64,000 nt of DNA from Vibrio sp. FE10 (GTDB taxonomy: Bacteria > Pseudomonadota > Gammaproteobacteria > Enterobacterales > Vibrionaceae): the NCBI RefSeq assembly GCF_030297155.1, contig NZ_AP028067.1, positions 1,426,001 through 1,490,000 on the forward strand. Reading direction: 5' to 3'. Made by a program: the position numbers and the translations under genes. Shown here one piece after another: positions 1 through 7,935 of this stretch. The notes under the pieces were generated by a model. It worked only from the letters and a program-made list of their open reading frames with translations. It was not told the origin of the DNA and searched no databases. How positions within the stretch are numbered: position 1 is the first letter of the stretch; each line of letters begins with the position of its first letter.

Positions 1-57
1 CTGTGTTCGTATCTCCGTCCAACATTTGCGCATAAGAACTATTGTGACAGTGTTATG
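1..57 (-). other. possible continuation of the minus-strand adhesin-export operon
   Basis: Only 57 bases lie beyond the OmpA-like stop codon. No terminator hairpin is visible here, so the minus-strand operon may continue past the window edge. An ATG on the minus strand at 33 opens a frame that runs off the edge, but it has no good ribosome-binding site and may not be a gene. Inner-membrane export genes or LapD/LapG-type genes would be natural neighbours, but nothing here shows them. Confidence 0.25.
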
Positions 58-669
58 CTATTTCTCTAGCGTGGTAAAGATAGTCCATTCTTCTACGATT
101 TGTTCATCGAGTCCGACTACTGTCGCGGTTACTTTACGGTTTAGAGCGTGTGCAGTGGCATCATCGCCATCACTTTCCAGACGCTCTTCCCCATAGCCAA
201 CAATCCTAACGCGGCTTGAGTCGACCCCATTCGACAGCAATTCGTCTTCCACGTGGTGAGCTCTTTTCTTTGATAACTCTAAGTTGTACTCATTGGAGCC
301 TACTTTACTGGCGTAGCCTTGGATCTCAATCGATGCACTTTTATAAGTTTCTAAAAATTCCGCCATGGTTGTGATTTGGTCAGAGAAGATCGGGTTCACT
401 TCGTAAGAGTCGTTTGCAAAAAGGATTTTCAACTGTCTGACTTCTTGCGAGCGAACAGTTTCCCCGCAGCCAGCGTTATCCACTTGAGAACCTTCGGGTG
501 TACCAGGGCAGGTATCTCGTGCGTTTACCACACCATCTTTGTCATCGTCTTGCAGGTCAGAAATTTGCTCAGCTTCAGGTGTCTCGATGTAGTCTTCTTC
601 CTGCTGATTAGAACAGGCAAATAAAGTCATCGATAATACGGGAAGTAGTAAGTAAGTTATTTTCATCAT
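58..669 (-). CDS. OmpA-family lipoprotein (peptidoglycan-binding C-terminal domain)
   Basis: A 203-residue protein. The start is taken as the ATG at 669, which overlaps the last base of the upstream tolC-like stop codon (TAATG) and follows GGAG at normal spacing; this suggests translational coupling. The N-terminus is a lipoprotein signal with lipobox LFAC (Cys about residue 18). A short acidic region with a thrombospondin-type-3-like motif (DDDKDGVVNARDTCP) follows, and then an OmpA C-terminal domain from about residue 80, including the typical NxxLSxxRA helix (NLELSKKRAHHV) and GYGEERL. Proteins of this kind bind peptidoglycan from the outer membrane. Its pairing with a TolC-like protein opposite a giant adhesin suggests a role in export or anchoring of that adhesin, which is inference. 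Confidence 0.85.
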   Translation of the reverse strand: MMKITYLLLPVLSMTLFACSNQQEEDYIETPEAEQISDLQDDDKDGVVNARDTCPGTPEGSQVDNAGCGETVRSQEVRQLKILFANDSYEVNPIFSDQITTMAEFLETYKSASIEIQGYASKVGSNEYNLELSKKRAHHVEDELLSNGVDSSRVRIVGYGEERLESDGDDATAHALNRKVTATVVGLDEQIVEEWTIFTTLEK

Positions 670-1976
670 TAATACTCCACGGCCGTTGTCCACTCTTCTG
701 GAATGTCGACCAGTAGAGCATTCAATAAAGAACCTGTTGCGTTCATTACACGGTACTTAGCGTACTGCTCAGAGTAATGCGCATCGAGATAATCTTTACG
801 GGCTTCAAATAGTTCGTTCTCGGTGTTGAGTAGATCGAGCAAAGTACGTTTACCTATTCGATATTGTTTTTCATAAGCGATAACGGTTTCCGAAGCTGAA
901 TCAACATGATCAGATAGGAAGTTCTTTTGTTGCAGTGTTAGATCTAAGGCACTCCATGAAAGGCGAAGGCCTTCCTCTACTTGTCGATAAGCTCGGTCTC
1001 TCAGATCTTTCGCTTTGTTTAGTTGATAAGCAGCGGCTTCAGAATTAGCGCTGTCCGTTCCACCGTTGTACAAGTTGTATCGCATTCTCAGCATTGCTAG
1101 CGTTTCTTGGCTCGAACCTTCATCGCCCCCCGCATCATCTCGCCATGATTGAGATGCTTCGATAGAGAAAGTAGGGTAGTTAACACCTTTCGATTGTTTG
1201 TACTGAAAATGCGCTGAATCGACATCTGCAGAAGCGACTTTGATGACTGGATGTTGGTCCAAAGCATCAACTAAGGCGTCTGATAATGACAGTGGAATCA
1301 TAGAAATATCGGCTCTTGGGTAAACCAAGCCTAATGGTTCCTGACCGACCACTCTTCGAAATTGGGTATGGGTATCGATTAGATTGTTCTGTGCGGCTAA
1401 CAAGTTGCCGTGAGCTTTTGCGATCCTAGCTTCTACCTGCGATACATCTGCAGTTGAACCTATGCCTGACACAGCGCGCTTTTTGATGTCTTTATAAATT
1501 TTCTTGTGGATAGCAAGGTTACTTTCCGAAAGGGCTAAAACTTCAGTCGCTTTTACTGCGTCTAAATATATCTGTGTTACCTCCAAGGCTTTGTCTTCGG
1601 CATCCGCTAACAGTTGTAAACGAACCGATTCTGCTTCTGCGGCAGTACGATCAATGTCGTTTAGAGTTGATGAACCATCCCATAACAGTTGAGTCAGGGA
1701 GATTGTAGCTTCCTTTCTTGTAAGGTCTGTATCTGGGCCGTTGTTCGGTGCAGGGTTTATGCCTTCGTAACCAATACCTGCATCAAGGTCGATACTAGGT
1801 CGGTAAGCACCACCAGCAGCGTCATTTCGTTTTTTGACGCTCACATACTCGTTAAAGATGCTTTTGATCTCAGGATTGGTCGCCAAAGTGATAGCAACAG
1901 ATTGTTCCAAAGTTTGAGAGGCGACTGGGGCCGCTGCAATGAAGCAGCATACCATGGATAACTTAAACAATTTCAA
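669..1976 (-). CDS. TolC-family outer-membrane channel, LapE-like (type I secretion)
   Basis: A 435-residue outer-membrane efflux protein. I chose the TTG at 1976 because a strong AAGGAG lies seven bases before it and the product then begins MKLFKLSMVCCFIAAAPVAS, a typical signal peptide; a longer TTG start at 2012 is possible. The mature protein starts with TLEQSVAITLATNPEI, the usual first helix of the TolC fold, and shows two internally similar coiled-coil halves (LSDALVDALDQHPVIKVA opens the second). Members form the outer-membrane duct of type I secretion systems. The gene is divergent from the giant adhesin and translationally coupled to the OmpA-like gene, so export of the adhesin is the likely job. 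The ABC transporter and membrane-fusion partners are not in the window. Confidence 0.88.
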   Translation of the reverse strand: MKLFKLSMVCCFIAAAPVASQTLEQSVAITLATNPEIKSIFNEYVSVKKRNDAAGGAYRPSIDLDAGIGYEGINPAPNNGPDTDLTRKEATISLTQLLWDGSSTLNDIDRTAAEAESVRLQLLADAEDKALEVTQIYLDAVKATEVLALSESNLAIHKKIYKDIKKRAVSGIGSTADVSQVEARIAKAHGNLLAAQNNLIDTHTQFRRVVGQEPLGLVYPRADISMIPLSLSDALVDALDQHPVIKVASADVDSAHFQYKQSKGVNYPTFSIEASQSWRDDAGGDEGSSQETLAMLRMRYNLYNGGTDSANSEAAAYQLNKAKDLRDRAYRQVEEGLRLSWSALDLTLQQKNFLSDHVDSASETVIAYEKQYRIGKRTLLDLLNTENELFEARKDYLDAHYSEQYAKYRVMNATGSLLNALLVDIPEEWTTAVEY

Positions 1977-2284
1977 AGTAGCTCTCCTTCTACTTTTATA
2001 TGTTTCGATCAATCTCGTAGCAGTATTTTCTGCTTTAGTGAGACACAGACTGTATTAAAGAAGCTTAGGACATCTGTAAAAAAATGCGAAGTTTGTTTGT
2101 TTTTTTTGATGGTAAGTCGCTATTGCTATTGACTAATTTAAAAATAGCCATATGCACGCCCATCTTAGTGAGTTGATTATCAATAGTGTCGATACTAAAT
2201 TTACTGTATGCGACAGCCATAACGCAGAGCTGGGAGTGAGCTAGCGTGTGGTTTGTTCTGGGTAGAGGAAGTGGGAACTTAGCT
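1977..2284. promoter_or_regulatory. divergent control region of tolC-like and adhesin genes
   Basis: About 308 bases between the divergent tolC-like and adhesin genes. It must hold both promoters. It contains a T-rich stretch near 2093-2110, but I see no clear operator or terminator. The minus-strand 80-residue frame here overlaps the adhesin start and has no family features. Confidence 0.4.
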
Positions 2285-5200
2285 ATGGGAAACTTCAACC
2301 TAAACATACTAGGCCTTGCTAGCGGCAGTGTTGTGCTCGACGCTCAAGGCCAAGTTAGACGTTTGTCTCCGGGCGAACAGCCAGCTGCCAGTGATGTAGT
2401 CATCAGTTTCGATTCTAGTGAAGCCAGTGTGCCAAGTGTTTCTGCACGATTTGTAGATAACCAGGGCCAACAAAATGTGCTAGATACTGATGATGCAATC
2501 GCTCAAGTACAACGTGCTATCGAAGAAGGATTTGATCCAACGGAATTAGGAGATGAGTTTGATACAGCTGCGGGTGAGCAAGGCTCAAGTTTAACCAACA
2601 GCGGTAGGATTGAACGTACCGGGGCTGAAACTCAAGCTGCGACAAACTTTGAAACTGACGGGCTTGAGTCTCAAGGGTTGTCAGAAACTCAAAGTATTGC
2701 TCTTTTTGACATCATAGCTTTTGCGCTTGTGTCAGGAGAAGCTAATGTTGTTGAGTTTGAAAGTGACGAGCCTATTGAAACTGGGGGGACCTTAACCATT
2801 GAGGAGCCGGGTATAACCTTTATCGCTAAAAGTGTGGAAGGGGATAATGGGTTAGGGAGCTTTGTCGTCAACGAAGATGGAACATGGACCTTTGTAGCCA
2901 ACAGTCCATTTGACGAACTTACCGACGGTGAGCAAATTCAAGATACAACCACAGTACAAACTTCTGATGGAGGTGAGCAAGTTATTACAGTCACCATTAT
3001 TGGTACTGATGATGTGGCAGTTGCTGCAGATGATACAGGCAGTGTGACTGAGGATGTAGATGTCGATGAACTAACCAACCAACTAGTCACCTCTGGACAA
3101 GTTACGATCACCGACGTAGACGGTGATACTCCTACTTTCTTACCTGACGGTGAGTTTAACCTTGAAGGTTCGACGAATGAATCACAACTAGGCGTGTTAA
3201 CTATAGTCCCTGATGGTGCTTGGACTTACGTTGTCAATAATGATGATGTGCAGTACCTAGATGACGATGAGTTTGTCACGGAAGTTTATACGGTCACTGC
3301 GATAGACGGCACAACAAGCGAAGTGATCGTCACCATTAACGGTGCGGATGATCCATCTGACATAACCGCAGGAGAGGGTGATTCGGATACTGGTGAAGTA
3401 ACTGAGGATGTCGAGGTTGACCAAGAGAGCAACAACTTAACGACGTCAGGTACTTTAACCATTACCGATCTTGATGACAATGATACACCTGCCTTCAACC
3501 CAAACGGCATTTTTAACACCACGGGTTCAACTAATGCGATACCGCTCGGGGCGCTGACCATTACGTCCGATGGTGAGTGGACCTACACTGTCGACAATTA
3601 TGCCGTTCAATACCTTGATGATAACGAAATTGTTACTGAGGTCTACACGGTGAGTGCAACAGACGGCACTAACAGTGAAGTGACCATCACCATTAACGGT
3701 GCCGATGATCCATCCGAAATTACCGTCGGAGAGGGTGACTCTGACATGGGTGAAGTGACGGAAGATGTGGATGTCGATGACGAGTCGAACACGCTTGAAA
3801 CAACAGGCTCGCTGACTATCAGTGATCCAGATACCAGTGATAATCCCGCCTTTAATCTATCTGGTGCGTTTAAACCTTCCGGTTCAACGAATACTATACC
3901 TCTCGGGACGCTGACGATTACGTCCGATGGTGAGTGGACCTACACTGTCGACAATGATGCGGTGCAGTATCTTGATGAAAACGAAACCGTTACTGAGATC
4001 TATACAGTGAGTGCCACAGATGGCACCACTAGCGAAGTGACCATCACCATTAATGGCGCTGAAGATCCGTCTGAGATCACTGTTGGTGAAGGTGATAGTG
4101 ATATGGGTAATGTGACCGAAGATGTGGATGTCGATGAAGACACCAATAATCTTGAAACCACAGGCTCATTAACCATTAGCGACCCAGATACAAACGATAC
4201 ACCTGCATTTAACCCAACCGGCGGGTTTCAACCTGCGGGTTCAACCAATGACACACCTTTAGGCTCATTGACCATCACCGCTGATGGTGAGTGGACCTAC
4301 ACTGTCGATAATGATGCCGTTCAATACCTTGATGATAACGAAATTGTTACTGAGATCTACACGGTGAGTGCAACAGACGGCACTACCAGTGAAGTGACCA
4401 TCACCATTAACGGTGCCGATGATCCATCCGAAATTACCGTCGAAGAGGGTGACTCTGACATGGGTGAGGTGACGGAAGATGTGGATGTCGATGAGGAGTC
4501 GAACACGCTTGAAACAACAGGCTCGCTGACTATCAGCGATGCAGACACCAGTGATAATCCTGCCTTTAATCCATCTGGTGCGTTCAAACCTTTCGGCTCA
4601 ACTAATGCTATACCTCTCGGCAAGCTGACGATTACGTCCGATGGTGAGTGGACCTACACTGTAGACAATGATGCCGTTCAATATCTTGATGATAACGAAA
4701 CTGTTACTGAGATCTACATGGTGAGTGCAACAGACGGCACCACCAGTGAGGTAACGATTATTATCAACGGTGCGGAAGACCCATCGGAAATTACGGTTGG
4801 TGAAGGTGACAGTGACACGGGTAGCGTTACGGAAGACGTGGATGTCGATGACGAGTCGAACACTCTTGAAACAACAGGCTCACTGACTATCAGTGACCCA
4901 GATACCAGTGATAATCCTGCCTTTAATCCATCTGGTGCGTTCAAACCTTCCGGTTCAACTAATGCGATACCTCTCGGGACACTGACCATTACGTCTGACG
5001 GTGAGTGGACCTACACCGTAGACAATGACGCTGTGCAGTATCTTGATGAAAACGAAACCGTTACTGAGATCTATACAGTGAGTGCAGCAGACGGAACCAC
5101 AAGCGAAGTGACTATCACCATCAATGGTGCGGATGATCCGTCTGAAATTACCGTTGGTGAAGGTGATTCGGATAAGGGAGAAGTGACCGAAGACTTGAAT

Positions 5201-6808
5201 GTCGACTTAGAGACCAACGAACTTATGACATCGGGTACGCTCACGATTACCGATGTTGACACCAGTGATATGCCGGCCTTTAAACCTAATGGTGTATTCA
5301 CACCTGTAGGTTCAACCTATGCACTAGCATTAGGTATGTTAACTATCACCCCTGAGGGCGCATGGAGTTATGTTGTTGATAATGATGCCGTTCAATATCT
5401 CGGTGACGACGACACCGTTATTGAGAACTATGTGGTCACTGCAATTGATGGTGTTGAACATGTCATCGAAATAACGATCAATGGTGTCAACGATGCCCCT
5501 GAAGCAACAAGCTTTGTGGTGGTCAATGATGACGATGCCGTGATTCCTATTTTGTTCGACTCTGAAGATGGTGGCATGCCTGATTACATCTCAGATATAG
5601 AAGATGATCACAATGAGATACCTCTAAATGTTCGCATTAACACCTTGCCAACCAGTGGCACCCTTCTTTATACCGATGAAAATGGAGACACCAGGGAAAT
5701 AGTGCAGTCCGATGTGGATAGTGGTGTGCTGTTTGTTCCAAACAATATTAGCTTTGTTGCTGGGCCTGGAGATCTGTTTGAAATGGGCTTCAGTGGCGAT
5801 CCTGAGGACATGCCTGACCTTGTTGATGGCTTCTATAACTGGGGAGTGGCGGTATCTCCAACGGAAAGGCTGATCACCTTAGCTAACGGCAATACCATTA
5901 CGATATCGATTGATGACAATAATGACAAACCCCTACAGCAATATCAAGGTGAGCAGCCTCATGTTGGTTATGGGATTGGTGATACTGATGGTAAAGGTAT
6001 GAACATGCAGGAGACCTTGATCATCGACTTTACCAACAACCCACTTGAAGTTGTTCATTTTGGGTTAGATGGTATGGGAGGAGAGTTCAATACCAATAGC
6101 AGTGTACATATTGAAGTTACTTACACCTTTGCTGACGGGACTACAGCTAGCGAGCAATACCAAAAAGACGAAGGCGATACAGGCAACCAGCAGATTCTGT
6201 ACGAGTTCAGCTACTCGTCACCAAGTAATCCGATTGTTGGTATGGAGCTTTCATCTTCTGGTGGTAATTGGGAGCTGCGTTATGTCCAAGGAAACGAGGC
6301 AGTAACCGATGATCCTCAGTTTGACTATGTCGCAGTAGATTCAAGTGGCGCTGAAAGTACAGTCGAAACGGTGACAGTTGATACTGAAGAACCACAGCTA
6401 TACAACGTGATCAGTGCTGCGAGTAACGAACCGCTGTTTGCTGCTGCTGGCAATGATTTATTGATTGGTGATAGTGAGGACAATATCTTTACTTGGTTAG
6501 ATTCAGCGCTCGACAACGGTACAGACATCATTAAAGACTTTGAGCTTTATACTAACGGCTCTGGTGATTTAATTGACCTCAATGATCTCATTGAAGACCC
6601 ACAAGACGAAACTCAAATGGCAGAATTGCTTGATATGATTGAAGTCTCGGTCGATGGTGAAGACATTGCTTTGTCTATTCCAATCAATGGTGGAGTCGAC
6701 GTTCAAACAATCGTGGTAGAAGGGATTGCTACGGAAATGGGCGCTTCGGTTGATCTTGGTAGTGATCTCGCGATATTGGGAGAACTTATCAAAAACGATG
6801 CAGCTTAG
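2285..6808 (+). CDS. giant LapA/BapA-type VCBS-repeat adhesin, type I secreted
   Basis: A 1507-residue surface adhesin. The start at 2285 gives MGNFNLNILGLASGSVVLDA, the usual opening of a LapA-type retention module; an upstream in-frame ATG at 2246 would add 13 residues. Residues 94-97 are TAAG, matching the site where LapG cuts LapA. About seven tandem repeats of 118-119 residues (VCBS/cadherin-like, each starting G-x-VTEDVDVD and containing the DGEWTYTVDN motif) run from residue 252 to about 1080. They are followed by a DUF5801/cadherin-like region and a C-terminal type I secretion signal: GNDLLIGDSEDNIF, then DIIKDFELYTNGSGDLIDLNDL. The protein is very acidic, as expected for Ca-binding adhesins. 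In relatives, c-di-GMP acting through LapD controls cleavage; no LapD or LapG is visible here. Repeats 3-6 are nearly identical in DNA, so the copy number may vary between strains. Confidence 0.92.
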   Translation: MGNFNLNILGLASGSVVLDAQGQVRRLSPGEQPAASDVVISFDSSEASVPSVSARFVDNQGQQNVLDTDDAIAQVQRAIEEGFDPTELGDEFDTAAGEQGSSLTNSGRIERTGAETQAATNFETDGLESQGLSETQSIALFDIIAFALVSGEANVVEFESDEPIETGGTLTIEEPGITFIAKSVEGDNGLGSFVVNEDGTWTFVANSPFDELTDGEQIQDTTTVQTSDGGEQVITVTIIGTDDVAVAADDTGSVTEDVDVDELTNQLVTSGQVTITDVDGDTPTFLPDGEFNLEGSTNESQLGVLTIVPDGAWTYVVNNDDVQYLDDDEFVTEVYTVTAIDGTTSEVIVTINGADDPSDITAGEGDSDTGEVTEDVEVDQESNNLTTSGTLTITDLDDNDTPAFNPNGIFNTTGSTNAIPLGALTITSDGEWTYTVDNYAVQYLDDNEIVTEVYTVSATDGTNSEVTITINGADDPSEITVGEGDSDMGEVTEDVDVDDESNTLETTGSLTISDPDTSDNPAFNLSGAFKPSGSTNTIPLGTLTITSDGEWTYTVDNDAVQYLDENETVTEIYTVSATDGTTSEVTITINGAEDPSEITVGEGDSDMGNVTEDVDVDEDTNNLETTGSLTISDPDTNDTPAFNPTGGFQPAGSTNDTPLGSLTITADGEWTYTVDNDAVQYLDDNEIVTEIYTVSATDGTTSEVTITINGADDPSEITVEEGDSDMGEVTEDVDVDEESNTLETTGSLTISDADTSDNPAFNPSGAFKPFGSTNAIPLGKLTITSDGEWTYTVDNDAVQYLDDNETVTEIYMVSATDGTTSEVTIIINGAEDPSEITVGEGDSDTGSVTEDVDVDDESNTLETTGSLTISDPDTSDNPAFNPSGAFKPSGSTNAIPLGTLTITSDGEWTYTVDNDAVQYLDENETVTEIYTVSAADGTTSEVTITINGADDPSEITVGEGDSDKGEVTEDLNVDLETNELMTSGTLTITDVDTSDMPAFKPNGVFTPVGSTYALALGMLTITPEGAWSYVVDNDAVQYLGDDDTVIENYVVTAIDGVEHVIEITINGVNDAPEATSFVVVNDDDAVIPILFDSEDGGMPDYISDIEDDHNEIPLNVRINTLPTSGTLLYTDENGDTREIVQSDVDSGVLFVPNNISFVAGPGDLFEMGFSGDPEDMPDLVDGFYNWGVAVSPTERLITLANGNTITISIDDNNDKPLQQYQGEQPHVGYGIGDTDGKGMNMQETLIIDFTNNPLEVVHFGLDGMGGEFNTNSSVHIEVTYTFADGTTASEQYQKDEGDTGNQQILYEFSYSSPSNPIVGMELSSSGGNWELRYVQGNEAVTDDPQFDYVAVDSSGAESTVETVTVDTEEPQLYNVISAASNEPLFAAAGNDLLIGDSEDNIFTWLDSALDNGTDIIKDFELYTNGSGDLIDLNDLIEDPQDETQMAELLDMIEVSVDGEDIALSIPINGGVDVQTIVVEGIATEMGASVDLGSDLAILGELIKNDAA
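3038..5533 (+). repeat. seven tandem ~357-bp VCBS repeats inside the adhesin
   Basis: Repeat units start at 3038, 3392, 3749, 4106, 4463, 4820 and 5177, counted at the Gly codon before VTED. Periods are 354 bases once and 357 bases five times. The middle units share long identical DNA stretches, a substrate for recombination and for assembly collapse. The first and last units are the most divergent. Confidence 0.9.
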
Positions 6809-6846
6809 TCGGTATCGTGAAGTGTTCTATGGCTTAACGTAATGAA

Positions 6847-6871
6847 AGCCCTCGGTTTCGGGGGCTTTTTT
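6847..6871 (+). terminator. rho-independent terminator of the adhesin gene
   Basis: A GC-rich hairpin (AGCCC paired with GGGCT) followed by a run of T residues, about 40 bases after the adhesin stop codon. Confidence 0.85.
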
Positions 6872-6913
6872 GTACCCAGCATTAGCCGAAGAAAAATTGC
6901 CTGAATCATAGGC

Positions 6914-6944
6914 AAAAAAAAGCCCAAACCAACACGGTTTGGGC
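6914..6944 (-). terminator. strong minus-strand terminator without an annotated upstream gene
   Basis: On the minus strand a perfect 9-bp stem (GCCCAAACC / GGTTTGGGC, 5-base loop) is followed by eight T residues. The adhesin terminator lies before it on the plus strand, and no long minus-strand ORF reaches it. It therefore ends a short transcript arising between here and psrA. Confidence 0.85.
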
Positions 6945-7026
6945 GGATACAAGTATAGGAGTTAATAAGGAAAATGCAGTAATTAAGAAAGCAGGGGAGA
7001 GACAAGTTTGACGGCCTGTTAAACTT

Positions 7027-7092
7027 CTAAATACTCTGTTTTCTACTTAATTTATGACCCTCCATTTCTATTTCAGTTCCCAGAAAATTCAT
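7027..7092 (-). CDS. candidate 21-residue small protein
   Basis: The ORF encodes 21 residues (MNFLGTEIEMEGHKLSRKQS followed by I) on the minus strand. AAGGA lies seven bases before the ATG at 7092. It ends with TAG about 80 bases before the strong minus-strand terminator. The peptide is charged, with no signal or membrane segment. Support is only the initiation site plus the terminator; it could be the coding part of a dual-function RNA or chance. Confidence 0.35.
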   Translation of the reverse strand: MNFLGTEIEMEGHKLSRKQSI

Positions 7093-7127
7093 TAATTTTT
7101 CCTTTTTTTGTAAACATGCATCGATTC

Positions 7128-7151
7128 AATCGCTTAGTGAATAAAGCGATT
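7128..7151. repeat. 8-bp perfect inverted repeat beside the FadR-like site
   Basis: AATCGCTT and AAGCGATT are separated by 8 bases and end directly before the FadR-like operator. The repeat has no T run, so it may be an operator rather than a terminator. Confidence 0.4.
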
Positions 7152-7168
7152 AACTGGTACGACCAATT
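7152..7168. promoter_or_regulatory. FadR-like operator upstream of psrA-fadE
   Basis: AACTGGTACGACCAATT closely matches the E. coli FadR operator of fadB, sharing the CTGGTACGACCA core. It lies about 85 bases before the psrA start. FadR represses fatty-acid degradation genes and is released by long-chain acyl-CoA, so control of psrA-fadE by FadR is a direct prediction. Confidence 0.75.
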
Positions 7169-7221
7169 TGTGAAAATGTGATGTTGCTTGCTTGTTAAAT
7201 AAATGTACTAAGCGTATATTT

Positions 7222-7235
7222 CAAACAGTTGTTTA
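7222..7235. promoter_or_regulatory. PsrA-like operator (autoregulation)
   Basis: CAAACAGTTGTTTA is a near-perfect palindrome fitting the PsrA pattern (G/C)AAAC-N2-4-GTTT(G/C) known from Pseudomonas, with only the last base off. It lies 15 bases before the psrA ATG, where bound repressor would block transcription of psrA and the co-transcribed fadE. Confidence 0.7.
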
Positions 7236-7250
7236 ATACGAGTGATTGAA

Positions 7251-7880
7251 ATGGCACCAAGAAGTACAACCAAAGACAAAATCTTAGATGTGGCTGAAGG
7301 CTTATTTGCTGAGCACGGTTTTAATGACACCTCTTTACGCACTATTACGGGTAAAGCCAATGTCAATCTTGCTTCAGTGAACTACCACTTTGGCGATAAG
7401 AAGACTCTGGTTCGTGCCGTATTAAATCGATACTTAGAAGCATTTATGCCTGCACTGCAAGACGCTTTAGTGAACTTAAACTTGAACGAAACGTATTCTA
7501 TGAGTGATGTGTTTGAGTCTTTAAGGCAGCCACTAAGAGCACTGAATGATGTAAGGCCAAATGGTACGAGTCGATTTATGTTACTCATCGGTCGAGGTTA
7601 TACGGATGTGCAAGGTCACTTGCGTTGGTTCATTACTACTCGCTACAGCGAAGTACTGACCCTGTTTACCAGCTCAGTGATGAAAGCCAACCCGAACCTC
7701 ACTCAAGAACAGTTATTTTGGCGATTGCACTTCACCCTAGGGACTTGTGTATTCACCATGGCATCTAGCCAGGCTCTGATAGAAATTGCAGAGAATGACT
7801 ATGACAGAAAAATAGATGCTAAGGCAGTGGTCGATATTCTCATTCCATATTTGGCCGCTGGCATGTCAGCAAAAGAATAA
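7251..7880 (+). CDS. psrA: TetR-family fatty-acid-responsive regulator PsrA
   Basis: A 209-residue TetR regulator. The ATG at 7251 is preferred over an in-frame GTG at 7242, since it gives the usual MAPRSTTKDKILDVAEGLFAEHG start. The N-terminal helix-turn-helix has the family pattern TSLRTITGKANVNLASVNYHFGDKKTL. The C-terminal half (about residues 80-205) is the ligand domain of the PsrA/YcdC type. Pseudomonas PsrA senses long-chain fatty acids and controls fadE-type genes. Here psrA is followed 55 bases later by fadE on the same strand with no terminator between, so the two probably form an operon. FadR-like and PsrA-like boxes lie upstream, which points to combined control. Confidence 0.85.
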   Translation: MAPRSTTKDKILDVAEGLFAEHGFNDTSLRTITGKANVNLASVNYHFGDKKTLVRAVLNRYLEAFMPALQDALVNLNLNETYSMSDVFESLRQPLRALNDVRPNGTSRFMLLIGRGYTDVQGHLRWFITTRYSEVLTLFTSSVMKANPNLTQEQLFWRLHFTLGTCVFTMASSQALIEIAENDYDRKIDAKAVVDILIPYLAAGMSAKE

Positions 7881-7935
7881 AACAATAAAAAGCAAAATAT
7901 TCACAAACAATATAGTGAACAAAAGGATCTGAACT

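Larger units (their letters stand above)
6914..7125 (-). ncRNA. candidate small RNA or small-protein mRNA upstream of psrA
   Basis: A minus-strand transcript is predicted to end at the strong terminator at 6914-6944. It would contain a 21-codon ORF with a good ribosome-binding site (7027-7092). Its 3' part is pyrimidine-rich, with CTCCCC, TTTTCCTT and AACTCCT, which could pair with Shine-Dalgarno sequences as Hfq-dependent sRNAs do. The 5' end is a guess: no clear promoter was identified, although an 8-bp inverted repeat at 7128-7151 lies just upstream. It is not recognised as a named Vibrio sRNA. Confidence 0.45.

Noticed and set aside
3286..5301. Several minus-strand ORFs of 76-91 codons within the adhesin
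   Set aside because: They recur in register with the VCBS repeats and are antisense shadows of the repeated Ser/Thr/Val-rich coding sequence; none has a proper ribosome-binding site.
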